Shown here: positions 27,711-35,621 of the stretch, one piece after another
Numbering within the stretch: position 1 is the first letter of the stretch
Layout of the letters: the number at the start of each line of letters is the position of its first letter
Source of the DNA: Mycobacterium sp. Z3061
GTDB lineage: Bacteria > Actinomycetota > Actinomycetes > Mycobacteriales > Mycobacteriaceae
DNA: 64,000 nucleotides
NCBI RefSeq assembly: GCF_031583025.1
Contig: NZ_CP134062.1
Span: 806,001 to 870,000, forward strand
Direction: 5' to 3'
Program-made: the position numbers and the translations under genes
Notes under the pieces: model-generated
What the model saw: only the letters and a program-made list of their open reading frames with translations
Told to the model about the DNA's origin: nothing
The model's database searches: none

Positions 27711-28028
27711 ATGTCACGCAATACCGATGCTGCGTCCATCACGGTGGCGGGTCGCCCCCTAACCGTTGACGAGCAGGACGAACGATCCAAGTATTCTGCG
27801 ATTCCCAATATCCCAGGCGTCGACGGCGCGGTGGCATTCATAGCCACAGACTTAAGAATCGAAGTGACCCCGCACTATCTGCGCCGCGCGATCACGCAGC
27901 GCAGGCTTGCGCGCCACGAGATCGGTCACAAGATTCATTTCTCCGCACGCGATCTGTATGACTTTATTGTCTTGGGCACGCGCAAAACGGAAGAACGCAT
28001 CAGCGCGGATGCAAAGGCCAGTGCATGA
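27711..28028 (+). CDS. Excisionase-like helix-turn-helix protein
   Basis: ATG 27711 follows AAGGA. In the 105-aa product, 'VTPHYLRRAITQRRLARHEI' followed by KIHFSARDLYDFIV has the layout of the MerR/AlpA-type winged helix of excisionases (HTH_17): helix-turn-helix, 'beta wing', then helix. Such proteins bend DNA at attachment sites to steer a tyrosine integrase toward excision, or switch on element genes. It begins a run of genes overlapping by 4 bp (ATGA), so it is probably made with the replication protein. Confidence 0.7.
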   Translation: MSRNTDAASITVAGRPLTVDEQDERSKYSAIPNIPGVDGAVAFIATDLRIEVTPHYLRRAITQRRLARHEIGHKIHFSARDLYDFIVLGTRKTEERISADAKASA

Positions 28029-28243
28029 CGACGATTCGCGGTGTCACCGACTCCCAGGCTCGCGCGCGTCAATCTCGCGCTCGTCATGAACTGGAGGCGA
28101 TTCAACGCCAGGACGCCGAGAGATTCGCCGCTGTCGTCAACGCGTTAGCGCAGTCCGATGCGATCCCGCGCTACATGCGAGGTATCTACGCACAAACCAT
28201 CTGCGGTCACAAACCCCCACTGAGGAAAGGCGAAATCCCATGA
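28025..28243 (+). CDS. 72-aa unknown protein
   Basis: The start overlaps the excisionase stop (ATGA). The product is strongly helical and charged (TDSQARARQSRARHELEAIQ), possibly a short coiled coil, and ends in a Gly/Lys-rich segment. I recognise no family. It overlaps the next gene by 4 bp, so it belongs to the same transcript and is likely translated. Confidence 0.55.
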   Translation: MTTIRGVTDSQARARQSRARHELEAIQRQDAERFAAVVNALAQSDAIPRYMRGIYAQTICGHKPPLRKGEIP

Positions 28244-29034
28244 CGTACAAACCCCAACTTGCACAGGTCGATCAACCCATGCACGACGAAGCCCGCCAGC
28301 GTATCCACGACGCGACACGCCATTGCATCGACAGTCCAGCGTTTGCGACGCCTTTGGCTGCAACTGAGGAACAAGTACAAACAATCTTGCGAGGGTGGCT
28401 AGAAACCCAAGCGGTCGAGGACCGCTTTTATGAAAAGCATCCTGAATTGCGGTGGTTCCAACTGCTGCAACCGGTTTCAGACGCGTTGCGCCGACCCGCC
28501 GATAAGGCCGCTGCCGCGTTCCAGGTAGCGACCGCACCGGGACTTCCGGCCATAGTCGCCACGTGCGATCCCAATCACGAACCATGGGTGCTGCACAGTG
28601 CTGAGGACTTCGACCGCGCGATGGACGCTATCGCAGGCGAAATACACTGCGATTTCAGGCTTTTTAGTCCGACAGTGATCGGCGGTCAACGCTACGCCTC
28701 GTGCGAGGAATGGTACCGCCGCCATCTTTCCTTCACGAAGGGCGCCGATGGATCAAACGGCGAACTTCAACGCAAATTCTTCGAACAGAATTTCGTCACG
28801 CTGCCGATAGCGCGCGGGGATCTAGTGATACTGTCGCGAGTCTGCTGCTGGTGTGTTGGCCTGTTTCTTAAACAGAACGCCATTGATCCGACCGGATGCG
28901 TTGTGGACGAACCGTATTCGGATGGTTTCGGTGATCTGGGGTGGAAAATGACTGCGCCGCCGGCCGCCGAGGAATCATTTGGTGAGCCGCCCGAGGATTC
29001 GATTTACGAGACCGACATCGAAGACACGACTTAA
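28240..29034 (+). CDS. 264-aa unknown protein of the replication gene set
   Basis: ATG 28240 overlaps the preceding stop. The protein is soluble, with a charged helical N-terminus (about residues 1-80), an alpha/beta-looking middle ('DFRLFSPTVIGGQRYASCEE'), a cysteine cluster VCCWCVG (about residue 204) and an acidic tail (EDSIYETDIEDTT). I do not recognise a domain. Its place just before the primase-polymerase gene suggests a role in replication or its control. Confidence 0.6.
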   Translation: MTYKPQLAQVDQPMHDEARQRIHDATRHCIDSPAFATPLAATEEQVQTILRGWLETQAVEDRFYEKHPELRWFQLLQPVSDALRRPADKAAAAFQVATAPGLPAIVATCDPNHEPWVLHSAEDFDRAMDAIAGEIHCDFRLFSPTVIGGQRYASCEEWYRRHLSFTKGADGSNGELQRKFFEQNFVTLPIARGDLVILSRVCCWCVGLFLKQNAIDPTGCVVDEPYSDGFGDLGWKMTAPPAAEESFGEPPEDSIYETDIEDTT

Positions 29035-29044
29035 CACCGACCGA

Positions 29045-31390
29045 ATGGCGAAGCCCCGGCTCGTAAACGAGGGAAAACGAGTCGGGGCGCAGCTCGCCAC
29101 AGACGGAAGCAAGCTAGGAATGACTGTACAGGCCGGTTACGAAGAATCTGGCCCGCAATTGCCCACGCCGATTGCCGACGCTGCGCTGAACTATGCGAGT
29201 GGCGGCATTCCTATCGTCGTATTCGACGCCAGTCGTGGAAACCATAAGCAGTGCGGAAACCTGATCGGCGACTCAGACGACGCAGCGAACTGGTATCAGA
29301 ACGTCACTGCCGATCCGGCTGTCATTAGAAGGTGGCTGCGAAATTTCGGCCCGTGCGCGACCGGTATAGCGACCTCACCGGGTGCCGCCGATGCTGTCGT
29401 GCTTGACGTCGACAAACCCGAGTTGGTGCCTGCGCCCTGGTGGCCGTTGTTGGACTCCGCGCCGTTTCACAGCACCGACAAGGTCGACGCCCGACGCGGC
29501 CACTATTGGTTTGATCTTCCACCCGGCGAGCGGTTCGGCAACCTTGAGTTTGAATGGGGCGAAATCCGATGCGACGGCGGCGGCTTAATCCTGTCGCCGA
29601 CACCCCACGCCAGAGAAGGCGGACGCTACCAGTGGATTCGTCAGGGCGAGACACCACGATTGCCGGAGCTGATCGCCGCCGAACTGCGCGCAAAAGCTAA
29701 TCGCCAGGGCGGGTGTGTGCCGATCACCGTCACCGACGCCGACGTGGCTTCGTTCACCGCCGCTCACACCACCGGCACCCGCCCTGGCGCGCTGAGACCC
29801 ATTGTGGCCCGTGTCGCTGAGGCACAGAGCGCGACCCGCAACGTTGCGCGTGATGCGCTGTGTCAGGCCGCGCGCGAAGCTCGGATAGGCAGGTTCGCGT
29901 GGTCGACAGCACGCGATGCCATCGAGGTAGCAGCGCGCACATCTTACGAGCGGCGCGGAAAGCCATTCGATGCTGCCGATTTCGTGCGCTGCGAGCACTA
30001 CGCGATCACACAAGCTCTGGCGTTGTCGCCCGATGAGATTGCCGCACGTGCTGACCGGTCACCGGGCACAGATACCCGCAAGCCCGAAACGATGGAATCG
30101 CTCGACAAAGTGTATGAAGCGATTAGCGGCAGTAAACCGCCCGAGCAGACACCGCGAGAAGAATCTGACGATTCGAGCAGAAACGGCTTGGAACCGGACC
30201 ACAGCAACGATGCAGATTACAACAACGCTGTCGAGGCGTTGGTGCGTCGAATCCGTATCCGCGACGAGGCGCGGAAACTCATCGCCCGCGAACAGTGGAA
30301 TGAACCTGACGAGCAAGGTGACCTGGCGTATCAGGTTGATCACCCCGAACCTGATCTCGGCTACCTTGTTGACGGGTTGATTCCGGCACGCGGCTTCGTC
30401 TTGATCAACGCTCAATACAAGGTGGGCAAGTCGACGCTGGCATCGGTCAACCTCACGCGCGCGCTGGTCACTGGAAAGCCGTTCCTGCGAAGGTTTTCCA
30501 CGAACCTCGGCAGCGGCGAGAACGTCGCAATCTGGAACCTCGAAGTCGATCAGGGCACACTCGCTGGCTGGCTTCAACAGAGCGGGATCGACCGTGAGGC
30601 GCAGAGACGTGTATTCCCACTGTGTTTGCGCGGCAACCGGTCCATTGATCTCGACAATGACATCGCCGCCGAATGGACGGTGCGCTGGCTAGCTAGCCGC
30701 AATATTGCCGTATGGGTGATTGATCCGCTGAGCAAGCTCTACCGTGACGACGAGCAAGACAATAGCGCGTTCAATCGGTGGTGGCTGGTGGTCGAAGACA
30801 TCGCCACCCGCGCGGGCGTTCGGGTGATCGTGCTTGTGCACCACACCGGCCACGACGAGAACAGCGCGGACCGAGCGCGCGGCGCGAGCGCGATGATGGG
30901 CAACCCCGACGTACTTGTTACCTACCGGCACGCCGGTCGTCACGGCGGGTTGCCACCAGATGACAAGAGGTATTTGGCCGCATTCGGTCGCAACGTTGCC
31001 GTGCGTGAATTCGAAATCGACTACGACGCCGCGACCCATGAGCTTTTTGCCACCGGCAGCGGCACAACTCGGGCAGATGCCGCGCGGCGCAAGTCAGCCG
31101 TTCGCGTCTGGGAACACCTACACCGACAGGGTGTGCCCGTCGCCAAGACGGCCTTGCTCGATGCGGTCAGGTTGGCATCAACAGGCAAAGGCATGGGCGA
31201 GTCGAATGACGTTCTGACCTACGCCGAGCAGCAAGGCTGGATCGTCATGACTCCCAACGGGCGAAGCAAGCTGTATGCAACCGGTCCATCGTCGCCGCCT
31301 ATGACTGAGCGGTCGGCCGTTTCGCTGATGGGCGGCACGAACGGTGGGCCGATTACTCTGCCGCAGAGGAACTCAAAAAATGTACCGTGA
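29045..31390 (+). CDS. Primase-polymerase/helicase replication protein
   Basis: ATG 29045 lies 10 bp after the previous stop and is preferred over a GTG at 28979 inside the upstream gene. The roughly 781-aa protein has an N-terminal Prim-Pol-like domain (about residues 35-220): a DVDKP metal-binding acid motif, 'DARRGHYWFDLPPGERFGNL' and the GGGLILSPTPH loop. A linker follows, then a RecA/DnaB-like ATPase (about 440-680) with Walker A NAQYKVGKSTLA and Walker B VWVIDPLSKLY. Small mobile elements use such fusions to start and unwind replication at their own origin. A TTCACC repeat cluster just downstream is the likely origin. Confidence 0.8.
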   Translation: MAKPRLVNEGKRVGAQLATDGSKLGMTVQAGYEESGPQLPTPIADAALNYASGGIPIVVFDASRGNHKQCGNLIGDSDDAANWYQNVTADPAVIRRWLRNFGPCATGIATSPGAADAVVLDVDKPELVPAPWWPLLDSAPFHSTDKVDARRGHYWFDLPPGERFGNLEFEWGEIRCDGGGLILSPTPHAREGGRYQWIRQGETPRLPELIAAELRAKANRQGGCVPITVTDADVASFTAAHTTGTRPGALRPIVARVAEAQSATRNVARDALCQAAREARIGRFAWSTARDAIEVAARTSYERRGKPFDAADFVRCEHYAITQALALSPDEIAARADRSPGTDTRKPETMESLDKVYEAISGSKPPEQTPREESDDSSRNGLEPDHSNDADYNNAVEALVRRIRIRDEARKLIAREQWNEPDEQGDLAYQVDHPEPDLGYLVDGLIPARGFVLINAQYKVGKSTLASVNLTRALVTGKPFLRRFSTNLGSGENVAIWNLEVDQGTLAGWLQQSGIDREAQRRVFPLCLRGNRSIDLDNDIAAEWTVRWLASRNIAVWVIDPLSKLYRDDEQDNSAFNRWWLVVEDIATRAGVRVIVLVHHTGHDENSADRARGASAMMGNPDVLVTYRHAGRHGGLPPDDKRYLAAFGRNVAVREFEIDYDAATHELFATGSGTTRADAARRKSAVRVWEHLHRQGVPVAKTALLDAVRLASTGKGMGESNDVLTYAEQQGWIVMTPNGRSKLYATGPSSPPMTERSAVSLMGGTNGGPITLPQRNSKNVP

Positions 31391-31407
31391 CCTGCAAATA
31401 TGCATTC

Positions 31408-31587
31408 TTCACCAATACGGTGAAAGAACACCCGTTCACTATGGACAAATCGGGCGGTCGTCTTCACCGACATTTTCACCGCCTGAGCAGGCATTCTTCA
31501 CCATTCTTCACTCACCTTCACCATGTGCGGTGAAACAGTTTCACCACGCCTATATAGGACGAAGTCCTATAGGCGGTGAAGCTTCAC
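31408..31587. repeat. TTCACC/GGTGAA iteron-like cluster, candidate replication origin
   Basis: Within about 180 bp, TTCACC occurs at 31408, 31463, 31475, 31497, 31517 and 31540, its complement GGTGAA at 31419, 31529 and 31575, with near copies TTCACT at 31435 and 31507 and TTCACG at 31583. The stretch is non-coding and lies between the primase-helicase gene and the next gene. Clusters of short direct repeats next to a replication protein gene typically bind that protein at the origin. The role is inferred from arrangement. Confidence 0.7.
31553..31571. promoter_or_regulatory. Inverted repeat inside the iteron cluster
   Basis: TATAGGAC (31553-31560) and GTCCTATA (31564-31571) are exact inverted copies 3 bp apart, extended by imperfect CCTATA/TAGG flanks. 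It is the most AT-rich spot of the cluster and may be the unwinding or primer site, or an operator for the gene starting at 31649. Confidence 0.5.
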
Positions 31588-31648
31588 GACAGTCGCGATT
31601 CGAGATGACCAGTGACCAAAGCGGCTGCGAATTAGGAGAATTCGGGTA

Positions 31649-32089
31649 GTGACGACGAACGTTCTTCCGCTGTCGTTGCGGCCCGCGTTGATCTGCGAAT
31701 CGTGCTGGAAAATCATTCGCGGCGATGACGGCTACTTGCGCGTATCGACGCTGGACGCCAAACGCAGACTCATCGAACCGTCACGAAATCTCTCGGTAGT
31801 GCGGTGGCGAATCATTCACCGCAAGTGTGACCGCGAAGTCATTCCGACACTCAGCCCCGATTTTTTGATCTGGGCATCACAACTCGAGACATCGAACGAT
31901 CTGGCGCAAATCACCGCCGATCTGATGGAACAGAAATGGATTTTTGCGACCAACTGGTCAGCGACGGTGCGGCGCATCCTCGCCGATACAAACCGCTACG
32001 CCGACGAGAAACGCAACTACGCCGGGCGCAAGACGCGAAAACGACGCAGTTACAACACAAATCAATCGACAGTCGAATCAGCCGAATAA
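31649..32089 (+). CDS. 146-aa protein with a possible zinc-binding motif
   Basis: GTG 31649 follows TTAGGAGAA. The product carries CESCWKII (CxxC, residues 16-19) and IIHRKCDRE (His/Cys, about residues 56-59), a spacing compatible with a zinc-binding knuckle, and a basic C-terminus (RNYAGRKTRKRRS). I recognise no named family. Its position directly after the presumed origin suggests a DNA-binding or replication-control role. Confidence 0.55.
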   Translation: MTTNVLPLSLRPALICESCWKIIRGDDGYLRVSTLDAKRRLIEPSRNLSVVRWRIIHRKCDREVIPTLSPDFLIWASQLETSNDLAQITADLMEQKWIFATNWSATVRRILADTNRYADEKRNYAGRKTRKRRSYNTNQSTVESAE

Positions 32090-32105
32090 AACGAAGGGAA
32101 CGATG

Positions 32106-32822
32106 ATGACCGATGCATCGAACAACGCACCCATGGAAGCGTTTGACAGGGGCAACCCGGCGCGCCGTTGCACGGCGCATCGCGGAAACGGCGACCGATG
32201 CCGCAAGTGGGCAATCCGAGGTGGGACGGTGTGCGCCACCCACGGCGGGCGAGCCAAGCAGGTTCGCGAGAAAGCGCAGCGACGGCTGTCCGAAGCGGCT
32301 GACCGGATGGCAAAAGCACTGCTGGGCATGGCGACTGACGCCAACGTGAGCGAAACCGTGCGACTGGCCGCGATCAGGGACGCGCTGTCGCGAGCTGGCG
32401 TCACCGAGAAACAAGCAATTGAGGTCGAAGTCGGCCCAAGCAAGCCGTATGAAGCGATTCTCGAACGCCTCGCCAGTGGCGGAAGCCGTGCCGAGTGGCG
32501 GCGCTCGCAAGGCTTCCCAGACGACACACCACCCGCCCTGGCGGCTGCCGATCCCGACGCCGTGGTCGACGCCGAGATCGTCACTGAGAGCGATCAACAG
32601 ACCTACGCCCATCCGATGACGCCAGTCACCGACGATTGGCAGCCAGACGAGCCGCTGGGCAGCAGTTTCGATCCTTTGGGCCGAAGCGATTCACCGCCCG
32701 ACGAACTCTTGACCTTGAATGAAGCCGTGATCCGCGCGGCTGCGATGAACAGCATGGCGACGGCGGGGCATGCAAGGCTGCACCGACCGCAGCGAGCTTT
32801 GCCGCCTGGCCGGTCGGGATGA
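32106..32822 (+). CDS. Phage-type 'CTAH...HGG' protein, possibly packaging-related
   Basis: ATG 32106 (or the adjacent ATG 32103) follows AAGGGA. The 238-aa product has a cysteine/histidine N-terminus, RRCTAHRGNGDRCRKWAIRG then GTVCATHGGRAKQV (a likely zinc site), a helical segment 'SEAADRMAKALLGMATDANV', and a disordered acidic C-terminus. Proteins of this pattern recur in actinobacterial phages and integrated elements, and I suspect a small-terminase-like or DNA-binding role, without proof. The N-terminal pattern is clear; the function is inference. Confidence 0.6.
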   Translation: MTDASNNAPMEAFDRGNPARRCTAHRGNGDRCRKWAIRGGTVCATHGGRAKQVREKAQRRLSEAADRMAKALLGMATDANVSETVRLAAIRDALSRAGVTEKQAIEVEVGPSKPYEAILERLASGGSRAEWRRSQGFPDDTPPALAAADPDAVVDAEIVTESDQQTYAHPMTPVTDDWQPDEPLGSSFDPLGRSDSPPDELLTLNEAVIRAAAMNSMATAGHARLHRPQRALPPGRSG

Positions 32823-32951
32823 GTCGCAAATCTTTAGTTGTGAGACGACGCCCCGGTGTCGCGACGGCTCGCTCAAAGCCCTGTTCGGCATGTCTCAGAA
32901 GATGTTTCAAAAGCGTGTGTACGTAAGCGGCGTTTTGCGACTTATGAGACA
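32822..32951. promoter_or_regulatory. res-like recombination site upstream of the serine recombinase
   Basis: The gap between two genes contains three copies of a GTCTCA core: TTGTGAGACG (32838-32847), TGTCTCAGAA (32891-32900) and TTATGAGACA (32942-32951), plus the inverted pair AGTCGCAAA (32822-32830) and TTTGCGACT (32934-32942). TGTCTCATAA, the complement of the last, resembles the TGTCYRATAA half-sites of Tn3-type res sites. Its position directly before the recombinase gene is the usual res arrangement. Confidence 0.55.
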
Positions 32952-32959
32952 ATGGAACG

Positions 32960-33559
32960 ATGACCGCACCTACCGTCACCGGCACCGCGCTTGGCTATGT
33001 CCGCGTATCGACCGGACATCAGTCGCTTGACGCCCAAGTCGACGCGCTGGCATCCGAAGGCATTGCAGCAGAACGTATTTACCGCGACAAGCTGACGGGT
33101 ATGTCAACCCGCGAGCAACGCCCTGGCCTAGCAGCTCTGCTCGACTACGCCCGTCCCGGCGACGTGATCACCGTGGTCGGTATCGACCGCTTGGGTCGCA
33201 ACGCTGCCGAAGTCATGACCACGATTCGAGACCTGAACGCACGCGGAATCGTGCTGCGATCCCTGCGTGAAGGTATTGACACATCCAACGCCACGGGACG
33301 CATGATTGCCGGGGTGCTGGCGAGCTTGGCTGAGCTGGAATTGGAGCTAGGTCGCGAGCGCCGCAGTGCAGCGCGTGAAGCACGGCGCGCGCGCGGCCAG
33401 TCAATCGGACGACCGAAGGCACTCGATGAATCGAAGGCCGCACTAGCTCGGCGCATGCATGCGGCAGGCGAACCGGTTTCCACCATTGGCAGCACGCTCG
33501 GCGTCAGTCGTGCGACGGTGTATCGAGTGCTCGCAGAACAGACCGAGGGGGAATCGTGA
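32960..33559 (+). CDS. Serine recombinase (resolvase/invertase family)
   Basis: The 199-aa protein has the catalytic N-terminal domain (GYVRVSTGHQSLDAQVDAL, with nucleophilic Ser in RVST; GIDRLGRNAAEV; 'TSNATGRMIAGVLASLAELE') and a C-terminal Hin-type helix-turn-helix (GEPVSTIGSTLGVSRATVYR). Its size is that of small resolvases/invertases, not large serine integrases. With a tyrosine integrase present, it more likely resolves element dimers or flips a segment. Three half-site-like repeats lie just upstream. The stop overlaps the next gene's start by 4 bp. Confidence 0.92.
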   Translation: MTAPTVTGTALGYVRVSTGHQSLDAQVDALASEGIAAERIYRDKLTGMSTREQRPGLAALLDYARPGDVITVVGIDRLGRNAAEVMTTIRDLNARGIVLRSLREGIDTSNATGRMIAGVLASLAELELELGRERRSAAREARRARGQSIGRPKALDESKAALARRMHAAGEPVSTIGSTLGVSRATVYRVLAEQTEGES

Positions 33560-34038
33560 CTACGGAGAAGGTGCGCACGCAGATCATCGGCGCAGCCGGT
33601 GAAGCACTGGTGACCTACAAACTTTTGAAGCGTGAAATCGACAGTGCGCGAATGACAACCGATGCCGGTGTCGATCTAGTCATGTATATCCCCGGCATCG
33701 AAGGTGCCGCGACGATTCAGGTCAAAGCGCAGTGGGAACCGGTACCAGCAGGCGGCACGGGAGCGCCGCAATGCTCGTGGGTTTTCGACCGAGATTGTCC
33801 AGCGGATTGGTTGGCGGTCGTTGATCTGTCGCGCGATGTGGCTTGGATGTTTGAGATGCAACAAGCTCGCACACTTGCGCAGCAGAAACCGGACAGCGGC
33901 AAGTGGCGAATTTACTGGTACGCCGACAACGCGAAGGTAAGCGGCAATCCCCGCCGCGAGTCGGACATGGCGGCATACGAAATAGACGTCGTTGTGAAAG
34001 GCATCAAAGTCAGTGAAAACGTTGAACCGAGAGGCTGA
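33556..34038 (+). CDS. PD-(D/E)XK-like nuclease-fold protein
   Basis: The 160-aa product starts at GTG 33556, overlapping the recombinase stop. It has IIGAAGEALVTYKLLKR (helix with Glu), TDAGVDLVMYIP (Asp) and ATIQVKAQWEP (QxK), the order and spacing of a PD-(D/E)XK core as in Holliday-junction resolvases and intron-associated endonucleases. The C-terminal half (WVFDRDCPADWLAVVDLSRD) matches that style too. It is embedded between two recombinase genes, suggesting branched-DNA processing or a small restriction-like activity. Confidence 0.65.
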   Translation: MTTEKVRTQIIGAAGEALVTYKLLKREIDSARMTTDAGVDLVMYIPGIEGAATIQVKAQWEPVPAGGTGAPQCSWVFDRDCPADWLAVVDLSRDVAWMFEMQQARTLAQQKPDSGKWRIYWYADNAKVSGNPRRESDMAAYEIDVVVKGIKVSENVEPRG

Positions 34039-34041
34039 TTG

Positions 34042-35436
34042 ATGCACATTCGCACCCGCAATTCACGTCGCCGCGTCAACGGCAAGCCGCTCAAGCGATA
34101 CGAAGCCACTTGGATCGAAGACGGCACCCGCCACACTGAGACGTTCGACACCCGCGAAGCCGCACAAAACAAGCTCGATGACGTGAAAACGCTTCTGTCG
34201 AAAGGGCAGTCACCGGCAAACCTGCGCGAGCTGGGATCGGCAACATTCGCGGACGTGGCGGCGCAATGGTTGGCGAGTCGCCACGACTTGAAGCCGCGCA
34301 CCCGCGCCGAATACACCAATCTGCTGGCCGACAAAACGAGAGCGCGTCGCACCCGTTCGGGTGAATCGACTGCTGACCTGTCGATTGCTTCGACATTCGG
34401 TCACCGCCCAGTCAATGAAATTCGCCGTGCTGATGTGGCCGATTGGGTGGGTGCACTGACGAAAGCCGGCAAGTCGGTCTCGACGGTGAGGCATCATTAT
34501 TTCGTTGTGCGACAGGTGCTTTCGCAGTGCGTGGCCGATGGACGGCTCATGGCCAACCCCACCGACCATGTGAAATTGCCGACCGAGCGAAACCTGTCAG
34601 GCGGCACGCCCGGCGTGGTAGACGATCCGTCGCAGTTCCTCACCGCTGCACAAGTCGGTGCGCTGGTCAGCGCCACGCCCTGGCCGTGTGCGGTGGTGGT
34701 GCACCTTGCCGCGTGGTCGGGTCTGCGTGCCGCCGAGCTGGCGGGGCTCTGCATCGGTGACATTGCCTGGCCGGTTAACCCGAACGGCACGGTGTGGCTC
34801 TCTGTTGAGCGCACGGTAATCGAGTCGGGCGGCGGACTGGTCTACGACACGACCAAGACCAAGGGCAGCGAGCGCCGGGTACCGCTGACGGCGGCGACTG
34901 CGGACATGCTGCGCGACTACCTAGCCGGTCACCCGCGTCGAGACGAGCCGACTGCGCCGCTGTTCTGTGCGGTGACGCTGAAACCGTCGAAGCCGACCGG
35001 CAAGCGCGCCAGCGAGCAGCCGTTGACCGCTGCGGTCAAAGCGCAGCGCCAGGCCACCGCCCTGGCGGATTTGAGCGTGGATGAGGCTGCTGCCCGCCTG
35101 GTGCTGGATTGGTCGGGGTTGCTGCGGCATCAGTCGTTCTACAAGTCGGTGTTCCGGCCAGCGGTGCTTCGGTCGAATCGGCTGGCCGGTGACACGGTGA
35201 TTCCGACAGAAATCACGTTCCATTCGCTTCGGCACACGTACGCCAGCTTGTGCGTTGCGGCTGGGATCGGGGCTGACAAGTTGAGCCGTCGTCTAGGGCA
35301 CGCCAAGATCACCACAACGTTAGACATCTACACGCATTTGTTCCCCGACGACGACGCCAGCGGCGACATGGCCGCGCTGGAAGCGATGAGCCAGCCAACC
35401 GCGCCCAACGTGGTGCCGATGCGGCGTAGGGGTTAG
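34042..35436 (+). CDS. Tyrosine-type site-specific integrase
   Basis: The 464-aa protein begins at ATG 34042 (a TTG lies one codon upstream), 4 bp after the nuclease-like gene. It has the N-terminal arm-binding domain (KRYEATWIEDGTRHTETFDT), a core-binding SAM-like domain ('ADVAAQWLASRHDLKPRTRA', RRADVADWVGAL), and the catalytic domain with AAWSGLRAAELAGL (Arg I), HSLRHTYASL (His-x-x-Arg) and LGHAKITTTLDIYTHLF (His/Trp position and nucleophilic Tyr). Integrases of this type insert elements at tRNA 3' ends. The tRNA-Gly remnant at 24562 is the probable left junction. Confidence 0.95.
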   Translation: MHIRTRNSRRRVNGKPLKRYEATWIEDGTRHTETFDTREAAQNKLDDVKTLLSKGQSPANLRELGSATFADVAAQWLASRHDLKPRTRAEYTNLLADKTRARRTRSGESTADLSIASTFGHRPVNEIRRADVADWVGALTKAGKSVSTVRHHYFVVRQVLSQCVADGRLMANPTDHVKLPTERNLSGGTPGVVDDPSQFLTAAQVGALVSATPWPCAVVVHLAAWSGLRAAELAGLCIGDIAWPVNPNGTVWLSVERTVIESGGGLVYDTTKTKGSERRVPLTAATADMLRDYLAGHPRRDEPTAPLFCAVTLKPSKPTGKRASEQPLTAAVKAQRQATALADLSVDEAAARLVLDWSGLLRHQSFYKSVFRPAVLRSNRLAGDTVIPTEITFHSLRHTYASLCVAAGIGADKLSRRLGHAKITTTLDIYTHLFPDDDASGDMAALEAMSQPTAPNVVPMRRRG

Positions 35437-35618
35437 TGCCTTCCCCGAGAGAGAGATTCGACAAAGTCGAGCTCAGCTTCACCACGGTCGTCCCCACGCG
35501 AAAGGCGCTCTCGCACGTCCGCAGGAAGCATGTTTAGCATCGCTGCGCGACGGCGAGCAGATGACAACCGCGATGCGACGTCACCGTCAATCACTTTTTT
35601 CTCCCGTGTGGACCCCAT
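35433..35618 (-). CDS. 61-aa protein coupled to the Ntn-hydrolase-like gene
   Basis: ATG 35616-35618 is 3 bp after the stop of the upstream same-strand gene, a spacing typical of translational coupling, and its stop overlaps the integrase stop by 4 bp in convergent orientation. The product is charged and helical (SRLSSARRRAAMLNMLPADV, ending ELDFVESLSRGRH). I recognise no family. It might be an adaptor or inhibitor of the neighbour, which would be inference from coupling alone. Confidence 0.6.
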   Translation of the reverse strand: MGSTREKKVIDGDVASRLSSARRRAAMLNMLPADVRERLSRGDDRGEAELDFVESLSRGRH

Positions 35619-35621
35619 AAG

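Noticed and set aside
27478-27762. 94-codon + strand frame before the excisionase gene
   Set aside because: Overlaps the better supported excisionase start and lacks a ribosome site; the hydrophobic stretch alone is not convincing.
24562-35436. Actinomycete integrative and conjugative element (AICE)
   Set aside because: Prim-Pol, excisionase, integrase and tRNA target fit, but no FtsK/Tra translocase gene is present and a capsid-like gene is.
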